Positions 1 through 7,748 of a DNA stretch of 64,000 nt are shown here, piece after piece (the stretch's first letter is position 1; each line of letters starts with the position of its first letter). A program made the position numbers and the translations under genes. The notes under the pieces are model-generated. The model was not told the origin of the DNA and ran no database searches. It saw nothing but the letters and a program-made list of their open reading frames with translations. This DNA is from Streptomyces corallincola (GTDB lineage: Bacteria; Actinomycetota; Actinomycetes; Streptomycetales; Streptomycetaceae). Location: positions 38,039-102,038 of the forward strand of contig NZ_JAHRXF010000020.1 in NCBI RefSeq assembly GCF_019104725.1, read 5' to 3'.

Positions 1-233
1 CCGAAGTGCTCGGGGTCGAACTCGGCGCGTCCGGGCAGCAACAGGTTCTCGCGCTGCGCGAAGAACTCGTCATTGGCGGCGACGACGGCCCCGCCGAGCC
101 CCCGGTCCGCGAGGTCGGGGTACCGGGTGAAGGGGAAATCGGCGGTGCGATGGTCCGCGTACGGGTCGCCGCCCGCGTAGGGCTGCGCGTCGCCGGTGAA
201 TCGGGCCGGGCTCGGCTCGTGCTGCGCCGTCAC
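1..233 (-). CDS. alc: Allantoicase, N-terminal part (runs off window start)
   Basis: Allantoicase hydrolyses allantoate to ureidoglycolate and urea. The minus-strand frame from a GTG at 233 reads into the motif FTRYPDLADRGLGGAVVAAN followed by DEFFAQRENLL and PGRAEFDPEHF, the conserved N-terminus of the bacterial allantoicase family. A GAGAGGAA ribosome-binding site lies about 8 nt upstream. Only about 77 codons are inside the window; the rest lies before base 1. It follows allantoinase on the same strand after a gap of about 105 nt, so the two are probably cotranscribed. The family call is firm for the visible part; whether the gene is intact cannot be seen. Confidence 0.85.
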   Translation of the reverse strand, partial: MTAQHEPSPARFTGDAQPYAGGDPYADHRTADFPFTRYPDLADRGLGGAVVAANDEFFAQRENLLLPGRAEFDPEHF

Positions 234-338
234 GGTGATCGGGTTCCTCTCGGGTTCGGGATACGAGACGGGAGGTGGAAGTGTGGTATGGAGTAAGGGA
301 GTTGGCGCCCCGGACCGGCTCCGCGCAGCCCCATCCGC

Positions 339-1676
339 CTACCTCGGGCGTTCGAGCAGGGTTCCCTTCGGGTCGGTGAACTCGCCGTCCGCGTAGATGC
401 GTTGACCGCGCAGCCAGGTGGACTTCACCACGCCGTACAGCGTCTTCCCGGCGTACGCGGTGACGCGGTTGCGGTGCTGGAGCCCGGCCGGATCGACGGT
501 GAAGGTCTCCTCGGGGGCGAGGACGGCGAAGTCGGCGTCACGACCCGCCTCGATGGCGCCCTTGGCCGGCAGTCCGGCGAGGGCGGCGGTCCGGGCGGAC
601 ATCCAGCCGACCACGTCCGCCAGGTCGTGCCCGCGCCGCCGGGCCTCGGTCCAGACGGCGGACAGACTGAGCTGGAGGCCGGAGATGCCGCCCCAGGCGG
701 TGGCGAAATCACGGGTCTTGAGGTCGGCGGTGGAGGGCGAGTGGTCGGTGACGACGCAGTCGATCACCCCGTCGGCGAGCGCCCGCCAGAGCAGGTCCTG
801 GTTGGCGGCCTCCCGGATGGGCGGACAGCACTTGAACTCGCTTGCCCCGTCCGGGACTTCCTCCGCCGTGAGGGTGAGGTAGTGCGGGCAGGTCTCCACG
901 GTGAGCCGCACCCCGTCCGCGCGGGCGGCGGCGATCAGCGGGAGGGCGTCGCTGGAGGACAGGTGCAGGATGTGCACGCGGGCATCGAACCGCCGTGCCT
1001 GCTCGATCAGTTGGGCGATGGCGGTGTCCTCGGCGCCCCGCGGCCGGGAGGCGAGGAAGTCGGCGTAGCGCGGGCCGCCCTGTCGCGGGGCGGCGTCCAG
1101 GTGGCGCGGGTCCTCGGCGTGTGCGATCAGCAGGCCGCCGAATCCGGCGATCTCCCCCAGTGCGCAGGCGAGTTGGGCTTGGTCGAGCGGCGGGAACTCG
1201 TCCACGCCGGACGGCGAGAGGAACGCCTTGAAGCCGAACACCCCGGCGTCGTGCAGCGGCCGCAGCTCCTTGGTGTTGTCGGGCAGTGCGCCACCCCAGA
1301 AGCCGACGTCGATGTGGGCCTTGGGGCGGGCGGTCTCCTGCTTGATCCGCAGATGCTCGACGGTCGTGGTGGGCGGCAGGGAGTTGAGGGGCATGTCCAC
1401 GAGCGTGGTAATGCCCCCGGCCGCCGCCGCGCGGGTCGCGGTCCAGAACCCCTCCCACTCGGCGCGGCCGGGGTCGTTGACGTGCACATGGGTGTCCACC
1501 AGGCCGGGCATCAGCACCCGGTCTCCCACGTCCTCAAGGCGCGCGCCCGCCGGGACCTCCGCGTCGTGCGGCAGTACGGCGGTGATCCGGCCCCCGGCGA
1601 CCGCGACCGAGGCGGCCCGCGTGCCCTCGGGGGTGAGGACGCGGGTCGAGCGCAGCACCAGTTCGGCGTCGGTCAC
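339..1676 (-). CDS. allB: Allantoinase
   Basis: Allantoinase opens the hydantoin ring of allantoin to give allantoate. The 445-aa product has the cyclic amidohydrolase architecture: metal-binding HVH at residues 63-65 after GLVDT, the GFKAFLS segment carrying the lysine expected to be carboxylated, HILHLSSS and ETCPHYL metal/substrate segments, and VVTDHSPST with the catalytic Asp. The GTG at 1676 is chosen over the upstream GTG at 1730 because it follows a GAGAGGTG RBS and matches the family's usual length and N-terminus. It is divergent from allR, and the shared 420-bp intergenic region carries two kinds of palindromic operator, implying AllR-type repression. Confidence 0.95.
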   Translation of the reverse strand: MTDAELVLRSTRVLTPEGTRAASVAVAGGRITAVLPHDAEVPAGARLEDVGDRVLMPGLVDTHVHVNDPGRAEWEGFWTATRAAAAGGITTLVDMPLNSLPPTTTVEHLRIKQETARPKAHIDVGFWGGALPDNTKELRPLHDAGVFGFKAFLSPSGVDEFPPLDQAQLACALGEIAGFGGLLIAHAEDPRHLDAAPRQGGPRYADFLASRPRGAEDTAIAQLIEQARRFDARVHILHLSSSDALPLIAAARADGVRLTVETCPHYLTLTAEEVPDGASEFKCCPPIREAANQDLLWRALADGVIDCVVTDHSPSTADLKTRDFATAWGGISGLQLSLSAVWTEARRRGHDLADVVGWMSARTAALAGLPAKGAIEAGRDADFAVLAPEETFTVDPAGLQHRNRVTAYAGKTLYGVVKSTWLRGQRIYADGEFTDPKGTLLERPR

Positions 1677-1738
1677 CGGGGGCACCTCTCGTCGGCCGTT
1701 TCCTGTCCGGGAAACGGGATGTACATCCACGTAACGGA

Positions 1739-1757
1739 CTTCAACGTTCTGTTGAAG
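1739..1757. promoter_or_regulatory. Palindromic operator CTTCAAC-N5-GTTGAAG
   Basis: A perfect 7-bp inverted repeat (arms 1739-1745 and 1751-1757, 5-bp spacer) sits 63 bp upstream of the allB start. The same core, TCAAC-N5-GTTGA, recurs perfectly upstream of the uraD-uraH fusion gene (22129-22143) and with one mismatch upstream of malate synthase (4216-4230). The right half, read on the minus strand, overlaps a TTGAAG -35-like hexamer facing allB. Confidence 0.6.
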
Positions 1758-1832
1758 GAGTCTTCACTCCCGCCCTCCCCGCGTCAAGGGGCGCACTCGG
1801 GGGTGGCGCGGGGTGTGCGCGGGTCTGGACGC

Positions 1833-1868
1833 TTCCGCAAAGCGGAATTAACATTCCGGCAAGCAGAA
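1833..1868. promoter_or_regulatory. Tandem IclR-type operator (strong box plus weaker box 21 bp apart)
   Basis: TTCCGCAAAGCGGAA at 1833-1847 is a perfect 15-bp palindrome. A second copy, TTCCGGCAAGCAGAA, starts exactly 21 bp later (1854-1868) and matches it at 12 of 15 positions. IclR-family proteins often bind tandem palindromic sites as a tetramer. The same pairing and spacing occurs at 4233-4268 and 22922-22957. The likeliest binder is the adjacent AllR (inference). Confidence 0.65.
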
Positions 1869-2096
1869 CGAAACGTGGGCTTCCTGGCCGCACCGCACAC
1901 GGCCGGACCGGAGCGGACCGAAGGGAAACCCGAGCGGCCCGGAGCGGAACGAAGCGAAGCGGTGGGTCGGAACCCGCCGAACCGGACCCCGCACCGCCTG
2001 CGGATTCGCGTCCTCCGTGCGCACTTCCGGCCCGGGGGTGCCCTGCGGCCGCCGGGTAGGCTGCTGCCCTCCCCGCCAGCCCCGAAAGGAACGCGC

Positions 2097-2888
2097 GTGC
2101 CGACCTCCAGCGCCAGCGCCAACGACCCCGCCAAGCCCGCCGCCGGTGGGGTCCAGTCCCTGGAGCGCGCCTTCGATCTGCTGGAGCGGATGGCGGACGC
2201 GGGCGGCGAGGTCGGGCTGAGCGAGCTGTCCGCGACCAGCGGGCTTCCGCTGCCCACCATCCACCGGCTGATGCGCACCCTGGTGGCCTGCGGTTACGTA
2301 CGCCAGCAGCCGAACCGGCGGTACGCGCTCGGCCCGCGCCTGATCCGGCTCGGGGAGTCCTCCGCCCGGCTGCTCGGCACCTGGGCGCGGCCGTATCTGG
2401 CCCGGCTGGTGGAGGAGACCGGCGAGACCGCGAACATGGCCCTGCTGGACGGCGACGAGATCGTCTACGTGGCGCAGGTGCCCTCCAAGCACTCGATGCG
2501 GATGTTCACCGAGGTCGGGCGCCGGGTGCTGCCGCACTCCACCGGCGTCGGCAAGGCGCTGCTCGCCACCGTTCCGGACGACGAGGTCCGCGCCCTGCTG
2601 GCCCGGACCGGGATGCCCGCCGCCACCGAGAAGACCATCACCACCCCGGACGGCTTCCTCGCCGCCCTCGCGGAGGTACGCCGCGCCGGGTACGCCGTGG
2701 ACGACAACGAGCAGGAGATCGGCGTCCGTTGCCTCGCCGTCTCCGTCCCCGACTCCCCCACCGCCGCCGCCATCTCCATCTCCGGCCCGGCCGGGCGCGT
2801 CACGGACGCGGCGACGGAGAAGATCGTCCCGGCCCTGCGGGGCATCGCGGCAGAACTGTCCCGGGCACTCGCGAGCACGGGAGCCTGA
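2097..2888 (+). CDS. allR: IclR-family repressor of allantoin genes (AllR-like)
   Basis: 263-aa IclR-family regulator. An N-terminal winged helix spans roughly residues 20-80 (VQSLERAFDLLERM, LSELSATSGLPLPTIHRLM, GYVRQQPNRRYALGPRL), followed by the IclR effector domain with HSTGVGKALLA and GYAVDDNEQEIGVRCLAV. The start is the GTG at 2097, preceded by GAAAGGAACGCGC. The open frame extends far upstream, but that extension is antisense to allB and should not be annotated. Divergence from allB and synteny with the Streptomyces AllR locus support the name. AllR-type repressors are known to respond to ureides such as allantoate or glyoxylate; the ligand here is not shown by sequence. Confidence 0.85.
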   Translation: MPTSSASANDPAKPAAGGVQSLERAFDLLERMADAGGEVGLSELSATSGLPLPTIHRLMRTLVACGYVRQQPNRRYALGPRLIRLGESSARLLGTWARPYLARLVEETGETANMALLDGDEIVYVAQVPSKHSMRMFTEVGRRVLPHSTGVGKALLATVPDDEVRALLARTGMPAATEKTITTPDGFLAALAEVRRAGYAVDDNEQEIGVRCLAVSVPDSPTAAAISISGPAGRVTDAATEKIVPALRGIAAELSRALASTGA

Positions 2889-2912
2889 TTCGGCCGGTTC
2901 GGCGCGACGGCG

Positions 2913-2960
2913 GATCGGCGTACGGCGACAGATCGGCGTACGGCGGCGGATCGGCGTACG
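2913..2960. repeat. Three 18-bp-spaced copies of GATCGGCGTACG
   Basis: The core GATCGGCGTACGG/A starts at 2913, 2931 and 2949, an exact 18-bp period, just after the allR stop. It lies between the 3' ends of convergent genes. No hairpin-forming arm was seen, so function is unknown. Confidence 0.6.
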
Positions 2961-3004
2961 AGGTACGACGCGTCGGCGCGCCGACCGACCCCGCACCCGC
3001 CCCG

Positions 3005-3316
3005 CTACACCCCCGGCGGTACGCCGAACAGGTCCACCGCGCCGCGCACGTCCCGCAGGCCGGGGGCCAGTGCGCTGACCGAGCCGAGGGCAGCGGTGAC
3101 GCGGAGCAACGAGGCACGCAGGCGCGGGGTTTCGAGGGTGCCGGTCGTTGTCATGGCGGCGAGAGCGGCGAGTTCGTCCTCGGCTGTCGCCCGGTCGGGG
3201 AACTCGGCCGGTATGGCGGCCAGTTCACGTCGCAGCCTGGACACGGCGGTCCGCAGTCCGGTCACACGCGGGTCCTCCCCGCTGTCGGCCAACGGCCGCT
3301 GGTCCACGCTCCGCAA
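3005..3316 (-). CDS. Small conserved Streptomyces protein (DUF5955-like)
   Basis: 103-aa cytosolic protein with no signal peptide or membrane segment. The pattern GEDPRVTGLRTAVSRLRREL, then ELAALAAM, ending in a VRGAVDLFG-like tail, resembles the short Streptomyces-specific DUF5955 family, whose function is unknown. Predominantly helical by composition. It is convergent with allR and divergent from the nucleotidyltransferase at 3451, so it appears to be monocistronic. Family assignment is from memory of the sequence pattern. Confidence 0.6.
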   Translation of the reverse strand: MRSVDQRPLADSGEDPRVTGLRTAVSRLRRELAAIPAEFPDRATAEDELAALAAMTTTGTLETPRLRASLLRVTAALGSVSALAPGLRDVRGAVDLFGVPPGV

Positions 3317-3450
3317 CTCAAGCCCTCCCCAGGCACGGCGTCGTGCGCGGGCCAGTAAACGCCACGGCGTCCGGCCGCGCTACGGGGCCTGCCGAAATTC
3401 AGCCCCTCGGAGGCGGACGGGCGGGGCCCGTACCGGGTAGGCAGGACGGC

Positions 3451-4125
3451 ATGACGGACGAGCGGGACCAGTACGAAGAGCGGGGCCGGCGCACGGAGCA
3501 CGAGGGGCGGCGGGAGCGGCCCGGCGCGGCGGCGCGGCGTCCCGAGGTCGCGGGGCTGCTGCTCGCCGCCGGGGGCGGGCGGCGGCTCGGGGGGCGTCCG
3601 AAGGCGCTGTTGGAGCACCGGGGGCGGTTGCTGGTGGAGCGGGCGGCCGGGGCGCTGTGGGCGGCCGGGTGCGGCACGGTGCACGTGGTGCTGGGCGCGG
3701 GCGCGGAGGAGGTGCGCGGGCGGGCGCGGCTGGACGGCTGCGTCCTGGTCGGGAACCCCGGCTGGGCCGACGGCATGGGCTCCTCGCTGCGCGCCGGGCT
3801 GGCCTCGCTGGCCGGTACGGGGGCGCGGGCGGCGCTGGTGAGCCTGGTCGATCAGCCGGGCATCGGCGCCGACGCGCTGTCTCGGGTGTGCGCCGCGTAC
3901 ACGGGTGCGTCCTCGCTGGTGTCGGCCGCCTACGCCGGTGAGCGCGGCCATCCGGTGCTGTTCGGGTCGGACCACTGGGCCGGGATCGCGGCTTCCGCGA
4001 CCGGCGACCGGGGGGCGCGGGCGTATCTGCGGGAGCACGCGGGGGCGCTCACGCTGGTGGAGTGCGCGGACGTGGCGGAGCCGTACGACATCGACACCGA
4101 GGCGGATCTGGAACGGCTGGAGTGA
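3451..4125 (+). CDS. MobA-like NTP transferase (MocA/CoxI-type nucleotidyltransferase)
   Basis: 224-aa protein with the N-terminal nucleotide-binding signature LLLAAGGGRRLGGRPKALL (about residues 36-54), a GWADGMGSSLRAGL segment, VSLVDQPGIGADALSRV and a GHPVLFG motif, all typical of molybdenum-cofactor cytidylyl/guanylyl transferases and MocA relatives. The first ~30 residues are charged and low in complexity. In family members the reaction is NMP transfer to molybdopterin. Xanthine dehydrogenase, a Mo enzyme that uses the cytosine dinucleotide cofactor in some bacteria, is encoded elsewhere in this window, so a role in maturing it is plausible but inferred. The ATG at 3451 is chosen because the upstream frame has no family similarity. 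Confidence 0.8.
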   Translation: MTDERDQYEERGRRTEHEGRRERPGAAARRPEVAGLLLAAGGGRRLGGRPKALLEHRGRLLVERAAGALWAAGCGTVHVVLGAGAEEVRGRARLDGCVLVGNPGWADGMGSSLRAGLASLAGTGARAALVSLVDQPGIGADALSRVCAAYTGASSLVSAAYAGERGHPVLFGSDHWAGIAASATGDRGARAYLREHAGALTLVECADVAEPYDIDTEADLERLE

Positions 4126-4215
4126 GCCCGCCGGGCGGGTGAAGCACCTGCCCGGACCCCCGGGTGCCGCGGGTGGCACCCCGCGGCACCGTTCCCGACC
4201 CGAAGCGCCCCGGCA

Positions 4216-4268
4216 TCAACAAACCATTGAAGTTCCACGATGAGGAAACTACTATCCACCAGTCAGAA
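4216..4268 (+). promoter_or_regulatory. Malate synthase operator/promoter region
   Basis: Three signals are layered about 85-135 bp upstream of aceB. TCAAC-N5-ATTGA (4216-4230) is a one-mismatch version of the palindrome at 1739. TTCCACGATGAGGAA (4233-4247) is an IclR-type box with a weaker copy ATCCACCAGTCAGAA exactly 21 bp later (4254-4268). A -35/-10-like pair, TTGAAG (4228-4233) and TACTAT (4250-4255) with a 16-bp spacer, overlaps both operators. The layout implies repression by the same protein(s) that control allB/allR. Confidence 0.6.
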
Positions 4269-4349
4269 GCGCCGGGCGGCACAAACGGGGCCGATCCCCC
4301 CTCACCGCGGTCCGGCACCCGGTGCCACCGCTGAAGGAAGTGACCGCTC

Positions 4350-5975
4350 ATGTCCGCACCAGCGCCGTCCCCGCTGGCCATCGTCGCTGCCGAGCCGCTG
4401 CCCCGGCAGGAGGAGGTCCTGACCGAGGCGGCGCTCGCCTTCCTCGCGGAGCTGCACCACCGGTTCACCCCGCGCCGCGACGAACTCCTCGTCCGCCGCG
4501 CCGAGCGCCGGGCGGAGATCGCCCGCACCTCGACCCTGGACTTCCTGCCGGAGACAGCCGCGATCCGGGCGGACGACTCCTGGCGGGTGGCGCCCGCGCC
4601 GCCCGCGCTGGAGGACCGGCGGGTGGAGATCACCGGCCCGACCGACCGCAGGATGACGATCAACGCGCTCAACTCCGGCGCGAAGGTGTGGCTCGCGGAC
4701 TTCGAGGACGCCTCCGCGCCCACCTGGGAGAACGTGATCACCGGCCAGCTCAACCTGATCGACGCCCACCGCCGCGCCATCGACTTCACCGACCCCGCCT
4801 CCGGCAAGTCGTACGCGCTGCGTCCCGACGCGGAGCTGGCCACGGTCGTCACCCGCCCGCGCGGCTGGCACCTGAACGAGCGCCACCTCACCGACGCCGA
4901 CGGGGTCCAGGTGCCCGGCGCGCTGGTGGACTTCGGGCTGTACTTCTTCCACAACGCCCGCCGCCTGCTGGAGTCGGGCAAGGGCCCCTACTTCTACCTG
5001 CCGAAGACCGAGTCCCACCTCGAAGCCCGGCTGTGGAACGAGGTGTTCGTCTTCGCGCAGGACCACCTCGGCATCCCGCGGGGCACGATCCGGGCCACCG
5101 TCCTCATCGAGACGATCACGGCCGCGTACGAGATGGACGAGATCCTCTACGAACTCCGCGACCACGCCTCGGGGTTGAACGCGGGCCGCTGGGACTATCT
5201 GTTCTCCATCGTGAAGAACTTCCGGGACGGCGGACCCAGGTTCGTGCTGCCGGACCGCAACGCGGTCACGATGACGGCGCCGTTCATGCGGGCGTACACC
5301 GAACTCCTCGTCCGCACCTGCCACAAGCGGGGCGCGCACGCGATCGGGGGCATGGCCGCGTTCATCCCCTCGCGCCGGGACGCCGAGGTGAACAGGGTGG
5401 CGTTCGAGAAGGTCCGCGCCGACAAGGACCGCGAGGCGGGCGACGGCTTCGACGGCTCCTGGGTGGCGCACCCCGATCTGGTGCCGATCGCCCTGGAGTC
5501 CTTCGACCGGGTCCTCGGGGACCGGCCGCACCAGAAGGACCGGCTGCGCGAGGACATCCACGTGGCGGCCGCCGAGCTGATCGCCGTGGACTCCCTGCAC
5601 GCGCGGCCCACCTACCCCGGCCTGGTCAACGCCGTGCAGGTCGGCATCCGTTACATCGAGGCATGGCTGCGCGGGCTCGGTGCGGTCGCCATCTTCAACC
5701 TCATGGAGGACGCGGCTACGGCCGAGATCTCCCGCTCGCAGATCTGGCAGTGGATCAACGCGGGCGTCGAGTTCGAGAACGGCGAGAAGGCCACACCGGA
5801 CCTGGCCCGCGAGGTGGCCGCCGCCGAACTGGACGCCATCCGAGAGGAGTTGGGCGAGGAGGCGTTCGCCGCCGGCAACTGGCGGCAGGCCCACGACCTG
5901 CTGCTCCAGGTGGCGCTGGACGAGGACTACGCCGATTTCCTCACCCTCCCGGCGTACGAGCGCCTGAAGGGCTGA
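4350..5975 (+). CDS. aceB: Malate synthase A
   Basis: 541-aa malate synthase condensing glyoxylate and acetyl-CoA to malate, the final sink for glyoxylate made by ureide degradation. Length matches the A-isoform (~530-540 aa). Visible family motifs include KVWLADFEDASAPTW, VVTRPRGWHLNERH, ATVLIETITAAYEMDEILYE (metal-binding Glu), LNAGRWDYLFSIVK and GSWVAHPDLV, followed by the C-terminal helical plug with IFNLMEDAATAEISRSQ. The ATG at 4350 follows GAAGGAAG-type RBS sequence. Isocitrate lyase is not adjacent, so linkage to allantoin genes and shared operators suggests a ureide/glyoxylate role rather than the acetate shunt. Confidence 0.95.
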   Translation: MSAPAPSPLAIVAAEPLPRQEEVLTEAALAFLAELHHRFTPRRDELLVRRAERRAEIARTSTLDFLPETAAIRADDSWRVAPAPPALEDRRVEITGPTDRRMTINALNSGAKVWLADFEDASAPTWENVITGQLNLIDAHRRAIDFTDPASGKSYALRPDAELATVVTRPRGWHLNERHLTDADGVQVPGALVDFGLYFFHNARRLLESGKGPYFYLPKTESHLEARLWNEVFVFAQDHLGIPRGTIRATVLIETITAAYEMDEILYELRDHASGLNAGRWDYLFSIVKNFRDGGPRFVLPDRNAVTMTAPFMRAYTELLVRTCHKRGAHAIGGMAAFIPSRRDAEVNRVAFEKVRADKDREAGDGFDGSWVAHPDLVPIALESFDRVLGDRPHQKDRLREDIHVAAAELIAVDSLHARPTYPGLVNAVQVGIRYIEAWLRGLGAVAIFNLMEDAATAEISRSQIWQWINAGVEFENGEKATPDLAREVAAAELDAIREELGEEAFAAGNWRQAHDLLLQVALDEDYADFLTLPAYERLKG

Positions 5976-6005
5976 ACTCCACTTCTTCCGGAGCGGTTTC
6001 AGCCC
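5969..6005. terminator. Bidirectional hairpin between convergent aceB and HipA-type gene
   Basis: GGGCTGAA (5969-5976) pairs with TTCAGCCC (5998-6005), with a small CTCC/GGAG stem inside the loop. The stop codons of both convergent genes fall within or beside the stem. Confidence 0.6.
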
Positions 6006-6913
6006 AGGTGGGCCGACCAGTCCTGTTCGGCGGGCGGCTTGCCGTGCAGGTCGGGCACGTGCCGCAGCCAGGCCGGACGGCCGCGCCGGGTGCGCTCGGA
6101 GCGGGCGGCCTCCTCGGCGGCCAGCTCCTCGCGGCCGGGGAAGTCGCCGGGCAGCCAGCGCTCCGACTGCCCGGCGCGGGCGAGGAGATGGCCCGCGTAG
6201 GCGGCGCGGGCGTCGTCGGGTGCGGCGAACCGGTCGTCCCCGGCCAGCCAGGCGTCCGGCACCTCGGCGAGCACCGACCGCAGCAGCTCCCCGGTCACGC
6301 GGGGCGCCAACTCGGCGTCGGCGGCCCGCACATCGGGGCCGTACTGGCCGAGCGCGTGGTGCCGGAAGTCGTAGGCGCGGGTGGGGTCGGCGGTGTCCCA
6401 GCGGTGGTGGAAGACGAGGGCCGCGCCGTGGTCGATGAGCCACAGCCGGGGCGGCACGGTGCCGAGCGTCGGCCACACCATCAGGTTCGAACTGTGCACC
6501 GTCCGGTCCACGTTGGCGGTCAGCGCGTCGAACCAGACGATCCGGCCCGCCTCCAGCGGGTCCACGGGAAAGGTCCGGGCCACCTCGGGGGTGAAGTCGC
6601 GGGCACCCGGCAGATAGTCCATGCCCAGGTTGATCCCCGCGCTCGCGGCGTGCAGGTCCCGGACCTCCTGGTGCGGTTCGTCGTCGGCCACCGCCGGATC
6701 GAAGCGGACCAGCACCAGCTCCGGGAACCGCAGCCCGAGCGCCCGCGCCAGCTCCCCCACCACCACCTCGGCCACCAGCGCCTTGCGCCCCTGCGCCGAC
6801 CCGGTGAACTTAACGACGTACGTCCCGAGATCGTCGGCCTCCACGACAGCGGGCACGGAACCGCCCGAGCGCAGCGGCTCGACATAGCGGGTGGCGGTGA
6901 CCGTTCTCAACAT
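5999..6913 (-). CDS. HipA-family kinase domain protein
   Basis: 304-aa protein resembling the stand-alone HipA-like kinase family of actinobacteria. The N-terminal glycine-rich part is followed by YVVKFTGSAQGRKALVAEVVVGELARALGL (candidate ATP-contacting Lys in YVVKF). Candidate catalytic segments are IVWFDALTANVDRTVHSSNLM (D/N pair resembling the HipA D-x4-N arrangement) and LWLIDHGAALVFHHRW (metal-binding Asp before HG). No HipB antitoxin-like HTH gene is adjacent, so a toxin-antitoxin role is not supported. It is convergent with aceB and shares its terminator. The ATG at 6913 has the TACGGAGAACC RBS upstream. Confidence 0.75.
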   Translation of the reverse strand: MLRTVTATRYVEPLRSGGSVPAVVEADDLGTYVVKFTGSAQGRKALVAEVVVGELARALGLRFPELVLVRFDPAVADDEPHQEVRDLHAASAGINLGMDYLPGARDFTPEVARTFPVDPLEAGRIVWFDALTANVDRTVHSSNLMVWPTLGTVPPRLWLIDHGAALVFHHRWDTADPTRAYDFRHHALGQYGPDVRAADAELAPRVTGELLRSVLAEVPDAWLAGDDRFAAPDDARAAYAGHLLARAGQSERWLPGDFPGREELAAEEAARSERTRRGRPAWLRHVPDLHGKPPAEQDWSAHLG

Positions 6914-6964
6914 GGTTCTCCGTAAGTCGTCAGGCGGCCAGGGGGCCGGGACCGGCGCGACGTG

Positions 6965-7597
6965 TCAGACGCCGTCGGCGAGCCTGGCCATGACCTCGTG
7001 CATCTGCTGCGGCGTCATCGGATCCGCGCCGAGCGGCGTACGGGCGGCCTGGGCGCGCAGACCGTCGAGCAGGAAGGCGACACCGCGGCGCCAGGCGTCG
7101 GGCGCGACGTCCGCCGCCGCACCGGCGAGCAGAGCGTTCGTGGCGAAGGCGAAGAGCAGGTCCTCGCGAGTGAAGTCCGGCCGGAGGACGCCGTCCGCCC
7201 GTGCCCGTCCGATGACCCGCTCCGCGGCGTCCTGCGCGCGACGGCAGACGGCCATCAGTCGCTCGGCGCGGGGATAGCGCCCGCCGACGACGTCAGCGAG
7301 CGCACGGTCACCGGCCTGGAGTTCGCAGATCGTCTCCACGTAGTAGGTGAATCCGGCCCAGCTGTCCGAGTGCGCCAGGGCGCGATCGGCGACGTCGTCG
7401 AGGCATTTCGCCGCCATGTCTGCCACTACCTCGTCGATGAGCTCCTCCCGGCTGCCGAAGAGGTTGTAGAGGGTGCCGTGGCTCACGCCCGCCTGGCGTG
7501 CGATCTCCTTCAACGACACCTGGAGTCCGCGCGTCCGGAAGAGGCCGGCGGCTGCCGCCCGCAGTTTCTCCGTGTTACGCCGGGCGTCGGCCCTCAT
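6965..7597 (-). CDS. TetR/AcrR-family transcriptional regulator
   Basis: 210-aa TetR regulator. The HTH spans about residues 8-55: TEKLRAAAAGLFRTRGL, VSLKEIARQAGVSHGTLYNL, FGSREELIDEVV. The C-terminal half is a helical ligand-binding domain. The ATG at 7597 is preferred over the longer frame starting at 7675 because it follows GGAGGGACCGG and gives the canonical TetR N-terminus; the longer frame would run over the operator region. It is divergent from an SDR gene at 7749, with two near-identical palindromes between them, so auto-repression and control of the SDR are likely. Confidence 0.9.
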   Translation of the reverse strand: MRADARRNTEKLRAAAAGLFRTRGLQVSLKEIARQAGVSHGTLYNLFGSREELIDEVVADMAAKCLDDVADRALAHSDSWAGFTYYVETICELQAGDRALADVVGGRYPRAERLMAVCRRAQDAAERVIGRARADGVLRPDFTREDLLFAFATNALLAGAAADVAPDAWRRGVAFLLDGLRAQAARTPLGADPMTPQQMHEVMARLADGV

Positions 7598-7659
7598 CCG
7601 GTCCCTCCTGTTGTCGCGGCTGCTCGAACAACATGGTCGCACCCCGCCCAGGACTGATA

Positions 7660-7717
7660 TTGACACACTGGTCAACTTAACTGGTACGGTCGGCTCAGGA
7701 AACTGACCATCGGGTCA
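7660..7717. promoter_or_regulatory. Two direct copies of a TGAC...GGTCAA palindrome (TetR operators)
   Basis: TTGACACACTGGTCAA starts at 7660 and CTGACCATCGGGTCAA at 7703. They agree at 10 of 16 positions, including TGAC and GGTCAA, are each palindromic, and are 43 bp apart (about four helical turns). They lie between the divergent TetR and SDR starts, as expected for TetR operators. Confidence 0.65.
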
Positions 7718-7748
7718 AGTAATTGGACGAACGACAGGGAGCAGCACC

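Noticed and set aside
402..2096. N-terminal extension of the allR frame
   Set aside because: Antisense to allB with no similarity; the IclR fold starts after the GTG at 2097.
4302..6476. A 724-codon minus-strand frame across malate synthase
   Set aside because: Shadow of aceB and of the HipA-type gene in the wrong frame; the real genes have RBSs and conserved motifs.
5999..6913. HipAB toxin-antitoxin module
   Set aside because: No HipB-like HTH gene is adjacent; this is a stand-alone HipA-family kinase common in actinobacteria.
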